From a virus: 49,176 nt of DNA. The translations under genes were made by a program, and so were the position numbers. Shown here in pieces: positions 6,682 to 14,284 of this stretch. The stretch is taken from the IMG/VR virus record IMGVR_UViG_3300008267_000154, positions 1 to 49,176 of that record; one strand, 5' to 3'. Position 1 is the stretch's first letter. Each line of letters begins with the position of its first letter. The notes below the pieces were generated by a model. The model did not search any database and had not been told where the DNA came from. It worked only from the letters and a program-made list of their open reading frames with translations.

Positions 6682-7767
6682 ATGGCAAAGAGCGAAATTA
6701 GTGCAAATCGTACAGTCACCCCTAACGAGGCTAAAAAGTCAATACGTAGAGCTATTAAGAAACAACGTCCTATTTTTATGTGGGGTGCGCCTGGTATTGG
6801 CAAGTCGGACATTGTTCGACAGATTGCAAATGAAAATGGACGTAACGTAATTGACGTTCGTTTACCTCTTTGGGAACCTACCGATATTAAAGGTATTCCA
6901 TATTACAACGCTGTTGAAAATACTATGAGTTGGGCTCCTCCAGCTGAACTTCCTAGTGACCCAGAATGCACCGACGTATTGTTTTTGGACGAACTTAATG
7001 CGGCTCCTCCTAGTGTACAAGCGGCGGCTTATCAGCTTATTTTGAATCGTCGTGTAGGTACTTATGTACTGCCAAAAGGTGTTAGCATTGTTGCCGCAGG
7101 TAACCGTGAAACTGATAAAGGTGTTACTTATCGTATGCCAGCTCCGTTGGCTAACCGTTTTGTTCACTTGGAATTGCGTGTAGACTTTGATGACTGGAAT
7201 CAGTGGGCCACTTCAAACAAAATACACAAGGACGTTGCTGGTTATCTAAACTATGCAAAACAAGACTTGTACGACTTTGATCCTAAATCCGCAAGTCGTT
7301 CATTTGCTACTCCACGCACTTGGTCATTTGTTAGCGAATTGTTAGACGAAGATGATGACGATATTGGTACATTGACTGATTTGGTTGCAGGATGTGTTGG
7401 TGAAGGTCTTGCTGTTAAGTTTATGGCACACCGTAAGATTTCTGGTCAGTTGCCTAACCCATCTGAAATCCTCGATGGCAAAGTAAAAGAGTTGAAAATT
7501 AAAGAAATTTCAGCGATGTATTCTTTGACTATTGGCATGTGCTATGAGCTTGATGAGCGTCATAATAAGAAAGCCAAAGATTGGGATAGCATGGCAGACA
7601 ACTTCTTCCGTTTTATGATGGACAATTTCCCAACTGAGATTGTTGTTATGGGCGCAAAAACTGCTCTTACTAACTTCCAACTGCCATTTGATCCAGCTGA
7701 AATGAAGAACTTTGATGAGTTCCATGATCGTTTTGGCAAGTATGTTATTACTGCCCTTGAAAAATAA
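6682..7767 (+). CDS. MoxR-type AAA+ ATPase
   Basis: This 361-residue AAA+ protein has Walker A 'GAPGIGKS' at 35-42, Walker B 'VLFLDE' at 99-104, a sensor-1-like 'VAAGNRE' near 137-143 and a likely arginine finger in 'ANRF' around 157-160. MoxR ATPases act as hexameric chaperones that remodel or insert cofactors into partner proteins, usually together with a VWA-domain protein encoded next door, exactly as seen here. An AGAAAGG ribosome site precedes the ATG. A terminator follows, so it forms its own transcription unit. The client in this phage is unknown. Confidence 0.88.
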   Translation: MAKSEISANRTVTPNEAKKSIRRAIKKQRPIFMWGAPGIGKSDIVRQIANENGRNVIDVRLPLWEPTDIKGIPYYNAVENTMSWAPPAELPSDPECTDVLFLDELNAAPPSVQAAAYQLILNRRVGTYVLPKGVSIVAAGNRETDKGVTYRMPAPLANRFVHLELRVDFDDWNQWATSNKIHKDVAGYLNYAKQDLYDFDPKSASRSFATPRTWSFVSELLDEDDDDIGTLTDLVAGCVGEGLAVKFMAHRKISGQLPNPSEILDGKVKELKIKEISAMYSLTIGMCYELDERHNKKAKDWDSMADNFFRFMMDNFPTEIVVMGAKTALTNFQLPFDPAEMKNFDEFHDRFGKYVITALEK

Positions 7768-7781
7768 AGTGCAAAAATAAC

Positions 7782-7815
7782 AAAGAAGGGGCTGAAAAGC
7801 CCTTTCTTTTATAGA
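7782..7815 (+). terminator. Rho-independent terminator after MoxR gene
   Basis: Arms 7782-7793 and 7798-7809 form a 12-bp stem (one G-T pair) with a GAAA tetraloop, followed by a T-rich tract (7803-7810). It ends the MoxR transcript 15 bases after its stop codon. Confidence 0.85.
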
Positions 7816-7840
7816 CTTTTTCATATTTTTATGCTAAAAT
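7812..7840 (+). promoter_or_regulatory. Sigma70-type promoter upstream of VWA gene
   Basis: TAGACT (7812-7817) and TAAAAT (7835-7840) are spaced by 17 bases. The layout mirrors the MoxR promoter, and it begins within the tail of the terminator, so the VWA gene is transcribed separately. Confidence 0.6.
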
Positions 7841-7869
7841 ATACTATATAAACGTAAGAAAGGTAACAC

Positions 7870-9141
7870 ATGTCCGCTACTGTAATGAAAGACGAGAACA
7901 ATAAGAAAGTTCTTGAAAAGCGAGAATACACTACTAAAGAGAAAAATGATGCAATTGAAAAGCTCATTACAGCTCGTGTAGGATTACTTCTACGCCAACC
8001 TTTCTTTGGCAATTTAGCTACTCGTTTACAACTTATTGATGCTAGTGAATGGTGTCCTACTGCCGCCACTGATGGGCGTAATTTTTATTACAACATTGAC
8101 TTTGTTAAAAAGCTCAGTGCAAAACAATGCGAGTTTCTTTTTGGTCATGAAACATTGCACAATGTATTTGATCACCTTACACGTCGATTAGACAGAGATC
8201 CAAGATTTTTTAACTATGCTTGTGACTTTGCTGTTAACCAAATTTTAGTTGACGAACGCATTGGTGAAAAAATTGACCAAGTGCAAATTTGCTTGGACTC
8301 TAAATACCGTGGCAAAAGCGCAGAAGAAATTTATGATGACTTGATGAAGAATGTTAAGTTTGTTGATGCTGATGAGTTCCTAAAACAACTTGGCGAACTT
8401 CTTGATGACCATATGGACTGGGATGAAGAAGGCGATCCCAGAGATGGTGAAGGCGGAGACAAAGATAGCAACGGTGCTCCCAAATATAGTAAAGAAGAAT
8501 TGAAAAAAATTCGAGATGAATTAAAGGAAGCAATGGTTGCGGCTGCTCAGGCGGCTGGTGCAGGTCGAGTCCCTGTAGGTGTTCAACGTCTTCTTAAAGA
8601 TCTCACAGAACCAAAAATGGATTGGCGTCAATTGTTACGTATGAATATTCAAAGTATTCTTCGTAGCAATTATAGTTTTATGCGTCCAAGCCGAAAAGGT
8701 TGGCATACTGGTGCAGTTTTGCCAGGTATGCTAAATGATGAAACTATCGATATCTGTATTGGTATTGATATGTCTGGTTCAATTGGTGATGCTCAAGCCA
8801 AAGACTTCTTAAGTGAAGTTAAGGGAATTATGGACGAGTATGTTGACTATAATATCCAACTTTGGTGCTTTGATACTGAAGTATATAACTATGCCAAATT
8901 TAGTGCTGATAATGGTCAGGATTTAGATTCTTACGAAATTAAAGGTGGCGGCGGTACTGATTTTGACTGTAATTATAACTTCATGAAAGAGCAAGGGATT
9001 GAACCTAAGAAATTTGTAATGTTTACTGACGGATATCCATGCGGAAGCTGGGGAGATGAAGACTACTGTGATACATTGTTCATTATTCACGGACCAGAAG
9101 AAATAAAATCTCCATTCGGTCAGTACGCACATTATAAATAA
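7870..9141 (+). CDS. Metallopeptidase-like / VWA-domain protein (DUF2201 type)
   Basis: The 423-residue protein has two parts. Residues about 30-180 contain a zinc-peptidase-like 'HETLH' (93-97) in the setting typical of the DUF2201 N-terminal domain. An acidic, Gly-rich linker (about 183-205) leads to a von Willebrand A-like domain (about 290-420) with the MIDAS motif 'DMSGS' at 300-304 and 'GGTDF' at 361-365. Such proteins pair with MoxR ATPases, here the upstream gene. The complex probably remodels a target protein; whether the HExxH site is catalytic is unknown. The leader AGAAAGGTAACA is almost the same as that of the MoxR gene. Confidence 0.85.
   Translation: MSATVMKDENNKKVLEKREYTTKEKNDAIEKLITARVGLLLRQPFFGNLATRLQLIDASEWCPTAATDGRNFYYNIDFVKKLSAKQCEFLFGHETLHNVFDHLTRRLDRDPRFFNYACDFAVNQILVDERIGEKIDQVQICLDSKYRGKSAEEIYDDLMKNVKFVDADEFLKQLGELLDDHMDWDEEGDPRDGEGGDKDSNGAPKYSKEELKKIRDELKEAMVAAAQAAGAGRVPVGVQRLLKDLTEPKMDWRQLLRMNIQSILRSNYSFMRPSRKGWHTGAVLPGMLNDETIDICIGIDMSGSIGDAQAKDFLSEVKGIMDEYVDYNIQLWCFDTEVYNYAKFSADNGQDLDSYEIKGGGGTDFDCNYNFMKEQGIEPKKFVMFTDGYPCGSWGDEDYCDTLFIIHGPEEIKSPFGQYAHYK
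9133..9140 (+). promoter_or_regulatory. T4-type late promoter motif (exact TATAAATA)
   Basis: An exact TATAAATA overlaps the stop codon of the VWA gene and lies 16 bases before the next ATG. With T4 spacing transcription would begin near 9146. In an AT-rich genome a chance match is possible, but its flank repeats that of the motif at 5897. Confidence 0.5.
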
Positions 9142-9156
9142 ACTGCGTAGATTATT

Positions 9157-9447
9157 ATGCCACTGAAAAATGGTACACTGAATCCTTTAAACGTTTTGGA
9201 CTATCGAGTAGTACATCGTATTCCAAAGCATTTTGAAAGTGTCTATGTTGATGTAGATTGTGATAAACCTACATTAACAAGATGGATTTATACAAACCTA
9301 AATAGTAGGTTTTGTGTGCAATCAGAGCTTAATATATCTAATGGAAATTTTATGACAGAGTCAACTAAAATTGGATTTGAAGATCCAAGAGAATTGACAA
9401 TGTTCATGCTTACATGCCCATATTTAGAAAATAGGAGAAATAAATGA
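9157..9447 (+). CDS. Hypothetical protein (96 aa)
   Basis: The product has no recognisable domain; it contains several aspartates in a 'VYVDVDCDKPT' stretch (residues 30-40) and a few cysteines. The ATG lies 15 bases after the VWA stop and has only a weak ribosome site, but a late-type promoter motif precedes it. Its stop overlaps the next start (ATGA). Function is unknown. Confidence 0.6.
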   Translation: MPLKNGTLNPLNVLDYRVVHRIPKHFESVYVDVDCDKPTLTRWIYTNLNSRFCVQSELNISNGNFMTESTKIGFEDPRELTMFMLTCPYLENRRNK

Positions 9448-9704
9448 GTGAGCAAACTGAAGTACAAGCAACAGAAACTGTAGCAACAACCGCTGAAGCA
9501 ACACCAGCACCAGCAGCCGCACCTGATCTAACTGTTAACGATCTGCAAGCACTACGTACTATTATTGACGTTGCAAGTCAACGTGGTACATTCAAAGCAG
9601 GCGAACTAGCAAGTGTTGGTCAAGTGTACAATCGTTTAGAAGCTTTTCTAAACCATATTGCACCTGCTAAAACTGACGGCGCCGCTGAAGCGCCAAAACA
9701 ATAA
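9444..9704 (+). CDS. Small hypothetical protein with Ala/Thr/Pro-rich N-terminus (86 aa)
   Basis: Residues 1-30 are a disordered Ala/Thr/Pro/Glu-rich segment; residues 30-72 form a helical domain ('LQALRTIIDVASQRGTFKAG') that looks well conserved in style. I recall very similar helical domains in hypothetical proteins of marine T4-like phages, with no function assigned. An AGGAG ribosome site lies 8 bases before the ATG, which overlaps the previous stop. Confidence 0.65.
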   Translation: MSEQTEVQATETVATTAEATPAPAAAPDLTVNDLQALRTIIDVASQRGTFKAGELASVGQVYNRLEAFLNHIAPAKTDGAAEAPKQ

Positions 9705-9714
9705 GGAAAATAAA

Positions 9715-10299
9715 ATGAAACACGTCGGAAAAATGAAAAATAATGACGCCCCAGTTGTCATTGTTTTTCGAACTATTCCGGGTGATCCACACAATTGTCT
9801 TGTGGTGGGTACCCAAGGGCTGGGGCCCACCCATCACGATGCATTGATGACCGAGATACAAACTCCAGAATCACAAGGTGCATTCGAGTTAGCTACAATT
9901 CTTGCAACACGTAGATTCCCAGATAACAGCGAGATGTTGGCTTGGTTGCATTTTAATAAGAAACTTAGAAAAATAGCAACTAAAGATGTTATTGTAACTC
10001 CAACACCAAGTCAGTCAATTTCTTTAGATGAATTGAACAAACTTATTGCGGAACAAAAAGGTATATCTTTAGAAGAGCTAGCTGGTGGTAAGAAGACTGA
10101 TATTACTGAAATTGCACAAATTACAGAAACTCCAGTTGCCAATATTGCTGGCGAAGTTGAAGTGTTAGATGATACTAAGTTAGCCAAAAGTCTACGTAGT
10201 CAAGCAGATTCTTTGTTTAAGGAAGCACAAACTTTACGTAAACAAGCAGACGATTTAGATCCTCCAAAGAAGAAAACTGCCAAAGCTGTAGAAGCTTAA
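9715..10299 (+). CDS. Conserved hypothetical protein (194 aa)
   Basis: The ATG at 9715, with AAGGAAAA upstream, is chosen over a start at 9658 inside the preceding gene. The N-terminal 80 residues form a compact domain beginning 'MKHVGKMKNNDAPVVIVFR'; the middle is polar; residues 150-185 look like a short coiled coil ('LRSQADSLFKEAQTLRKQAD'), and the C-terminus is Lys/Ala-rich. The type recurs in marine T4-like phages but its role is unknown to me. It is followed by a gene with an unusual start. Confidence 0.65.
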   Translation: MKHVGKMKNNDAPVVIVFRTIPGDPHNCLVVGTQGLGPTHHDALMTEIQTPESQGAFELATILATRRFPDNSEMLAWLHFNKKLRKIATKDVIVTPTPSQSISLDELNKLIAEQKGISLEELAGGKKTDITEIAQITETPVANIAGEVEVLDDTKLAKSLRSQADSLFKEAQTLRKQADDLDPPKKKTAKAVEA

Positions 10300-10310
10300 A
10301 GGGGGCAGTT

Positions 10311-10664
10311 ATTTCTAATACTTTTCCTAGAAGAGTTAGGATAGTATCTGGCTTGGATGCAAATTGGCGGGAGATTTTGGAAGACGTGTCGTTACGTGCT
10401 ATCCCGATTAAATACATTGCAAGCGTAGAACTTGAACTCAAAAACCAAGATACCTGCTCTATAGATGTGGCATCTAAGTTACGTGACGACTGGTCAGGAA
10501 ACTTAGAAACTGCTTCAGTAGAACTGGAGAAACTAATTGGCGATGTCCATGAACTACACGGCGTTAGCATGGTCGAATACCTGCTAGATTTTGACATGAT
10601 AAGGAGTGAGGTAAGTTTTACCTCAGCAAAATTAGGAAATGACAACAACAGCAATCGTAATTAG
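10311..10664 (+). CDS. Hypothetical protein with probable ATT start (117 aa)
   Basis: Coding character in this frame extends upstream of the nearest conventional candidate, a TTG at 10353, back to ATT at 10311. A GGGGG ribosome site at 10301-10305 lies 5 bases before that ATT. The N-terminus would read '(M)SNTFPRRVRIVSG', a natural protein start, so either ATT is used or an ATG has changed by one base. The body is acidic with alternating strands and helices and no recognised motif. It ends inside the DHFR gene, overlapping it by 26 bases. If TTG is used instead, the product has 103 residues. Confidence 0.5.
   Translation: MSNTFPRRVRIVSGLDANWREILEDVSLRAIPIKYIASVELELKNQDTCSIDVASKLRDDWSGNLETASVELEKLIGDVHELHGVSMVEYLLDFDMIRSEVSFTSAKLGNDNNSNRN
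10607..10625 (+). promoter_or_regulatory. Hairpin upstream of DHFR start
   Basis: TGAGGTAA (10607-10614) and TTACCTCA (10618-10625) pair perfectly around a 3-base loop, 13 bases before the DHFR ATG and inside the end of the preceding gene. There is no T-run, so it is not a terminator; it may tune translation or RNA stability. Confidence 0.45.
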
Positions 10665-11139
10665 TACAGAAGTAGGAGGCATCGGTATTAATGGCCGTAT
10701 GCCTTGGCTTGAATTATTTTCAGCTAAAGATGCCTACCAAGAACTTGCCGAAAATAATATAGTATTAGTTGGTCGAAAATCTTTTGATTCACATCATCAC
10801 TTACGTGGCGAAGTAACTTATGTTTATTCTAACAATGTAGACTTTGTAGAAAGTGATAATGTAAAAAGAGTTTCAGGATCTGCTGATGATATCATTAGCA
10901 TGATTAAAGAAACACACCCAGATAAAAATATTATTATTGCAGGCGGTGTTAATGTGTTCAAAGAATTTTGGGATCACATTGACGATTGGCGTGTAACTAT
11001 TGTTAAAGAGTTTGTGGTCTACGAAGAAGATATTGATTTAACATCTATTCAATACCACTGGAATGATAGACGTCTGCTTGGTGAAGGTGTAGATAACAAT
11101 CAAAATTTTGAAATTTGGCATTACCGTAAGAAGGTCTAA
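10639..11139 (+). CDS. Dihydrofolate reductase-like protein
   Basis: This 166-residue protein has the length and landmarks of DHFR, which regenerates tetrahydrofolate with NADPH. 'GIGINGRMPW' (14-23) matches the substrate loop, 'GRKSFDS' (45-51) the GRxTxES motif, and 'IAGGVNVFKEF' (100-110) the cofactor-binding GG segment. The acidic residue normally five positions after the Trp of 'PW' is Ser28; Asp31 is the nearest acid. Thymidylate synthase, which makes the dihydrofolate that DHFR recycles, starts exactly at the last base of this gene (TAATG), strongly supporting the call. Confidence 0.85.
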   Translation: MTTTAIVISTEVGGIGINGRMPWLELFSAKDAYQELAENNIVLVGRKSFDSHHHLRGEVTYVYSNNVDFVESDNVKRVSGSADDIISMIKETHPDKNIIIAGGVNVFKEFWDHIDDWRVTIVKEFVVYEEDIDLTSIQYHWNDRRLLGEGVDNNQNFEIWHYRKKV

Positions 11140-12011
11140 TGGATAATTATCACAGTCTAATATCAAAAATAATCAACGAAGGTTCACTAAAAGAAGATCG
11201 AACTGGAGTAGGTACAATTAGTTTATTTGGGGAGCAACTTAGATTTGATTTAAACAAAGGCTTCCCTGCAATTACAACCAAAAAGTTAGCATGGAAAGCA
11301 GTAGTTAGCGAACTGCTTTGGTTTATTTTAGGTAGTGGTGACGAACGTAAACTTAAAGAAATTTTACACGGTGACGCAAATAGTGATAAGAAGACTATCT
11401 GGTCTGAAAATGCTAGCGCAGATTATTGGGTCAACAAACATCAAAAGAAACATAAAGACGACTTAGGTAGGATTTATGGAGTACAGTGGCGTACTTGGAG
11501 ATCTCCAGTCTTTGGAGTTAACAAGATGGGCATTCGACACATTGACCAACTGCAACAATTGCTCAAGGGCATCAAAGAAGATCCAAACGGTCGTAGACAC
11601 ATTATCACAGCATGGAATCCAGGAGAGCTTGATTCAATGGCGCTACCGCCTTGCCATTGCTTTGCACAATTTTATGTAAACAACGGCAAACTGAGTTGTC
11701 AAATGTATCAACGTAGTGCTGACATTTTTCTAGGAGTGCCTTTTAACATCGCATCGTATGCTTTATTCACTCACATGATTGCTCAATGTTGTGATTTAGA
11801 AGTAGGCGAGTTAATCATTACGTTTGGTGATGTGCATTTGTATAATAATCATTTAGAGCAAGCACAACAGCAACTAGAAAGAGAAGCATTTGATTGTCCT
11901 AAACTGGTGTTAAACCCACAAATAAAGGACATTACAAAATTTGCAATGTCCGATATTAGTTTAGAAAACTATCAAAGTCACGACGCAATTTCAGCGCCAA
12001 TGGCTGTTTAA
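11139..12011 (+). CDS. thyA: Thymidylate synthase (ThyA type)
   Basis: The 290-residue enzyme methylates dUMP to dTMP using methylenetetrahydrofolate. The active-site Cys172 lies in 'LPPCHCFAQFYV'; Arg21 ('EDRTG'), the phosphate-binding Arg192 in 'YQRSADIFLG', Asn203 in 'PFNIASYA' and 'GDVHLYNNH' (230-238) are all present. It is slightly longer than the E. coli enzyme (264 residues). It overlaps DHFR by one base (TAATG) and ends convergently with the late block, overlapping the opposite stop codon by 4 bases with no terminator between them. Confidence 0.95.
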   Translation: MDNYHSLISKIINEGSLKEDRTGVGTISLFGEQLRFDLNKGFPAITTKKLAWKAVVSELLWFILGSGDERKLKEILHGDANSDKKTIWSENASADYWVNKHQKKHKDDLGRIYGVQWRTWRSPVFGVNKMGIRHIDQLQQLLKGIKEDPNGRRHIITAWNPGELDSMALPPCHCFAQFYVNNGKLSCQMYQRSADIFLGVPFNIASYALFTHMIAQCCDLEVGELIITFGDVHLYNNHLEQAQQQLEREAFDCPKLVLNPQIKDITKFAMSDISLENYQSHDAISAPMAV

Positions 12012-13426
12012 AGAATCACACACTCCACAAGTTTAACACCTGTATCACTATTAGTTTCTAAAGCAATAGCAAATACACCGTTAGCATGTGGAACTGACAT
12101 AACAGCACAACCATTATCAGAGGCGATTAGTTCATCGCCTTTCTTAATGGATCCAATTACTTTAACTGGAATACGGCCTTTTAGTGCAACAATGGTTCCG
12201 CCTTCTAAACTATCGTTCATTAGATATGCAGGTTTATTACTAACTGCACCAATTGCACGTTTACCCCACTTACTGGCAGTAACTTCTTTTTCTCCGCCAA
12301 TCATTAAGACTGTGCCAACTTCGTATTCTGCATCTGCAAGATATTTTTCTGCCAAGTCAGCATAATTAGCACTAGTAGCAGTACCATGCACAATGTTTAC
12401 AAATATGTCTGCTGCCGCATCACGTGCAACAATTGTACTTGGAGTGTTTAATACAGACGGAACTAATCCACCAAGTCTATCTGCGTTAGTGGCAGTACCA
12501 GCGATATTTCCTACTTGAATAGATCCGTTAGAATCTCTAACTACAATTGTAAACGGAGTGTTACTTATCGAAGCAACTCTAGGAACTTGGTTTTGATCTA
12601 AAATAGATATTGATTGTTGTGCAGTTCCTAAGAATTGTACAGCTGATAAATTTCCGTCTGCATCACGCACTGCTACAGTATTTCTATATGGTGTTGGATT
12701 AACACTGGAAACTAGTCCTGTATAGTCTGTACTACCAATTCTTAGTTTAGCGGCTGTTTCAGATACACCAGAAAACGCACCTCTAAAAACTGTACTAGCA
12801 CCACTCACATCAACTGCTATTTGTTGGTCAACAGGAGCATTTAAATTAACTACATTACCATAATGGCTACCGTTAGTTCTTCCATTGAACACTGGTGTTA
12901 GGCCACTGATTGTTAAAACTTCTGTGTTGTCATTTTTTACTATATTACCATTTACATTACCTACTAGTCTACCAACAAATCCAGCACTAGCAGATACAGT
13001 TGTTCCTTCTACTTTTCCTCTAAATGCCGCATTTCCAACGGGCAATCCAGGGTCATCAACTGCAACAAAATTGTTTGCAATAACGTTTTTAATTTTTTTG
13101 GTGTTTGTTCCAAGACTAAATGCACTATCAATATCTGGTACTAGACCAGTATTATCAAGAGCAATAACTTTTCTAAGTGTTCCAGAAACAGTTACACTTA
13201 AACTGAAATTAGATCCAGTTATATTATTAAGATACGCTGTTCCAGCATTGTATCCTAAAAAGAAATTATCAGAACTTCCTAAAAATAAACCTTTAACATT
13301 TGAGAATGAACCGTTTGGATTAAGCGATGGTTCAACTCTAATGGATAAGCTGGTATTCATAATTTGATTACCAGATCCTGTATTTTGTACAAAATTAGCC
13401 GCAGGAATTTCTATATTGTTTACCAA
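12008..13426 (-). CDS. Fibre protein, C-terminal part of a frameshifted fourth fibre paralogue
   Basis: The frame has no ATG; the only conventional start is TTG at 13426, but coding sequence continues without a stop to 13534, ending 'GFGKIFKGITLPSRTSYP' just beside the stop of the upstream 87-residue fragment. Joining the two by one base near 13527 would give about 592 residues, equal to the sibling fibre of 589. The protein is a Gly/Asn/Thr-rich beta-structured fibre with 'GRLVGNVNGN'-type repeats. Its C-terminal 130 residues ('YADLAEKYLADAEYEVG' onward) form a distinct domain reminiscent of the end domains of phage fibres that trim themselves; that resemblance is uncertain. Role: host recognition or fibre attachment. 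Confidence 0.7.
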   Translation of the reverse strand: MVNNIEIPAANFVQNTGSGNQIMNTSLSIRVEPSLNPNGSFSNVKGLFLGSSDNFFLGYNAGTAYLNNITGSNFSLSVTVSGTLRKVIALDNTGLVPDIDSAFSLGTNTKKIKNVIANNFVAVDDPGLPVGNAAFRGKVEGTTVSASAGFVGRLVGNVNGNIVKNDNTEVLTISGLTPVFNGRTNGSHYGNVVNLNAPVDQQIAVDVSGASTVFRGAFSGVSETAAKLRIGSTDYTGLVSSVNPTPYRNTVAVRDADGNLSAVQFLGTAQQSISILDQNQVPRVASISNTPFTIVVRDSNGSIQVGNIAGTATNADRLGGLVPSVLNTPSTIVARDAAADIFVNIVHGTATSANYADLAEKYLADAEYEVGTVLMIGGEKEVTASKWGKRAIGAVSNKPAYLMNDSLEGGTIVALKGRIPVKVIGSIKKGDELIASDNGCAVMSVPHANGVFAIALETNSDTGVKLVECVIL

Positions 13427-13524
13427 TAATGATTCTGAAGTTTTTGCTACACCGCCAAATTTAATGTTAGGATAACTTGTTCTTGAAGGTAGCGTGATTC
13501 CTTTAAAAATTTTACCAAACCCCG

Positions 13525-13788
13525 TTATAAGGGTTTAAATTCAACTCCATTGTAAATCTTGATCTTTTTAACACTGGTGTCAAACCAAAGTTGACCAGTT
13601 ATTTTATTTGTTGGTTCTACAGAATTAGCAAAATTTTCTAGTAGATATACTAAACTCTCATTTAATGATTTTCCGTATCCAGAATAGTTTTTTCCAGGCA
13701 AATTTAAGTCTGTAGAAATGTTATCTACAGAACCATCCTGTATTACAGCTATTGTTTGACCGTTAAATTTCTTTATTGTATATGGCAT
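13525..13788 (-). CDS. N-terminal fragment of the fourth fibre paralogue (87 aa)
   Basis: The 87 residues align with the first 85 or so residues of the three large fibre paralogues: a 'MPYTIKK' start, an 'SxxLNLPGKN' segment, 'LVYLLENF' and 'GQLWFDTS...IYNG'. In the siblings this domain continues into a long fibre; here it stops at TAA 13525-13527 while the following frame, shifted by one base, carries on. It is therefore probably the head of one gene split by a frameshift, not an independent protein. A late-promoter-like GGTAAATA lies at 13811-13818. Confidence 0.7.
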   Translation of the reverse strand: MPYTIKKFNGQTIAVIQDGSVDNISTDLNLPGKNYSGYGKSLNESLVYLLENFANSVEPTNKITGQLWFDTSVKKIKIYNGVEFKPL

Positions 13789-13810
13789 GTCAACTCTCAG
13801 TTATTTCTAA

Positions 13811-13818
13811 TATTTACC
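13811..13818 (-). promoter_or_regulatory. Possible late promoter motif
   Basis: On the minus strand this reads GGTAAATA followed by TTAG, close to the GGATAAATATTAC at 21397-21409. It lies about 23 bases before the ATG at 13788, a fitting distance. The match to TATAAATA is imperfect. Confidence 0.35.
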
Positions 13819-13819
13819 A

Positions 13820-14284
13820 TTAAACTACTTTCTTAGAAAGCATGGCTGCTTCTTGCTCTTTTGATACCCAAGTATATGCTTCTGAATTGCCTGAATATGC
13901 TTGAACTTTTTGTAAATGTTCTTGTCTAACTGCCTTTAAAAAGTCTCTCATGGCCACAAATTCTGGGGTTTTTTCACTAGCATTTTTATCTAGCATGTCT
14001 ACTAAAATATTCATTTGCTTGTGTATTGAATAAGTTTCTAAAACTTTTAGGTTAGTAGCGTAATTTAATGTAGATTCAGTAATGACTGGCTTGTCTAGTC
14101 TAGACATAATTTGTCCAGTTGCATAGTCCCCGCTCCAATATTCTTGATTTGCAGTATCAATGCTCACATCTCTGATATAAAACTTAGTCAAATCTAATAT
14201 TGACTCATCAGTGTCAGCAGTGATCTCGCCAATAAGAACCCCTGTAGATTTTAAAAACAATAATTTTCTATTTTCTTTTGCCAT
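13820..14284 (-). CDS. Hypothetical protein within fibre cluster (154 aa)
   Basis: The ATG at 14284 overlaps the upstream stop as TAATG and is preferred to a TTG at 14296. The protein appears mixed beta then helical: residues 1-50 are beta-rich ('LLFLKSTGVLIGEITAD'), while 75-140 look helical with a Lys/Glu-rich end. No catalytic motif is visible. Its position between the oxygenase-like gene and the fourth fibre suggests a fibre-assembly or chaperone role, which is inference only. Confidence 0.6.
   Translation of the reverse strand: MAKENRKLLFLKSTGVLIGEITADTDESILDLTKFYIRDVSIDTANQEYWSGDYATGQIMSRLDKPVITESTLNYATNLKVLETYSIHKQMNILVDMLDKNASEKTPEFVAMRDFLKAVRQEHLQKVQAYSGNSEAYTWVSKEQEAAMLSKKVV

Noticed and set aside
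9394-9422. TTGACA before the 86-residue gene as a promoter
   Set aside because: No acceptable -10 box is found at 16-18 bases spacing.
13518-13540. Programmed -1 frameshift joining the fourth fibre gene
   Set aside because: TTTAAAC occurs here but out of the required phase, and the -1 frame has a stop in it; a simple indel explains the data better.
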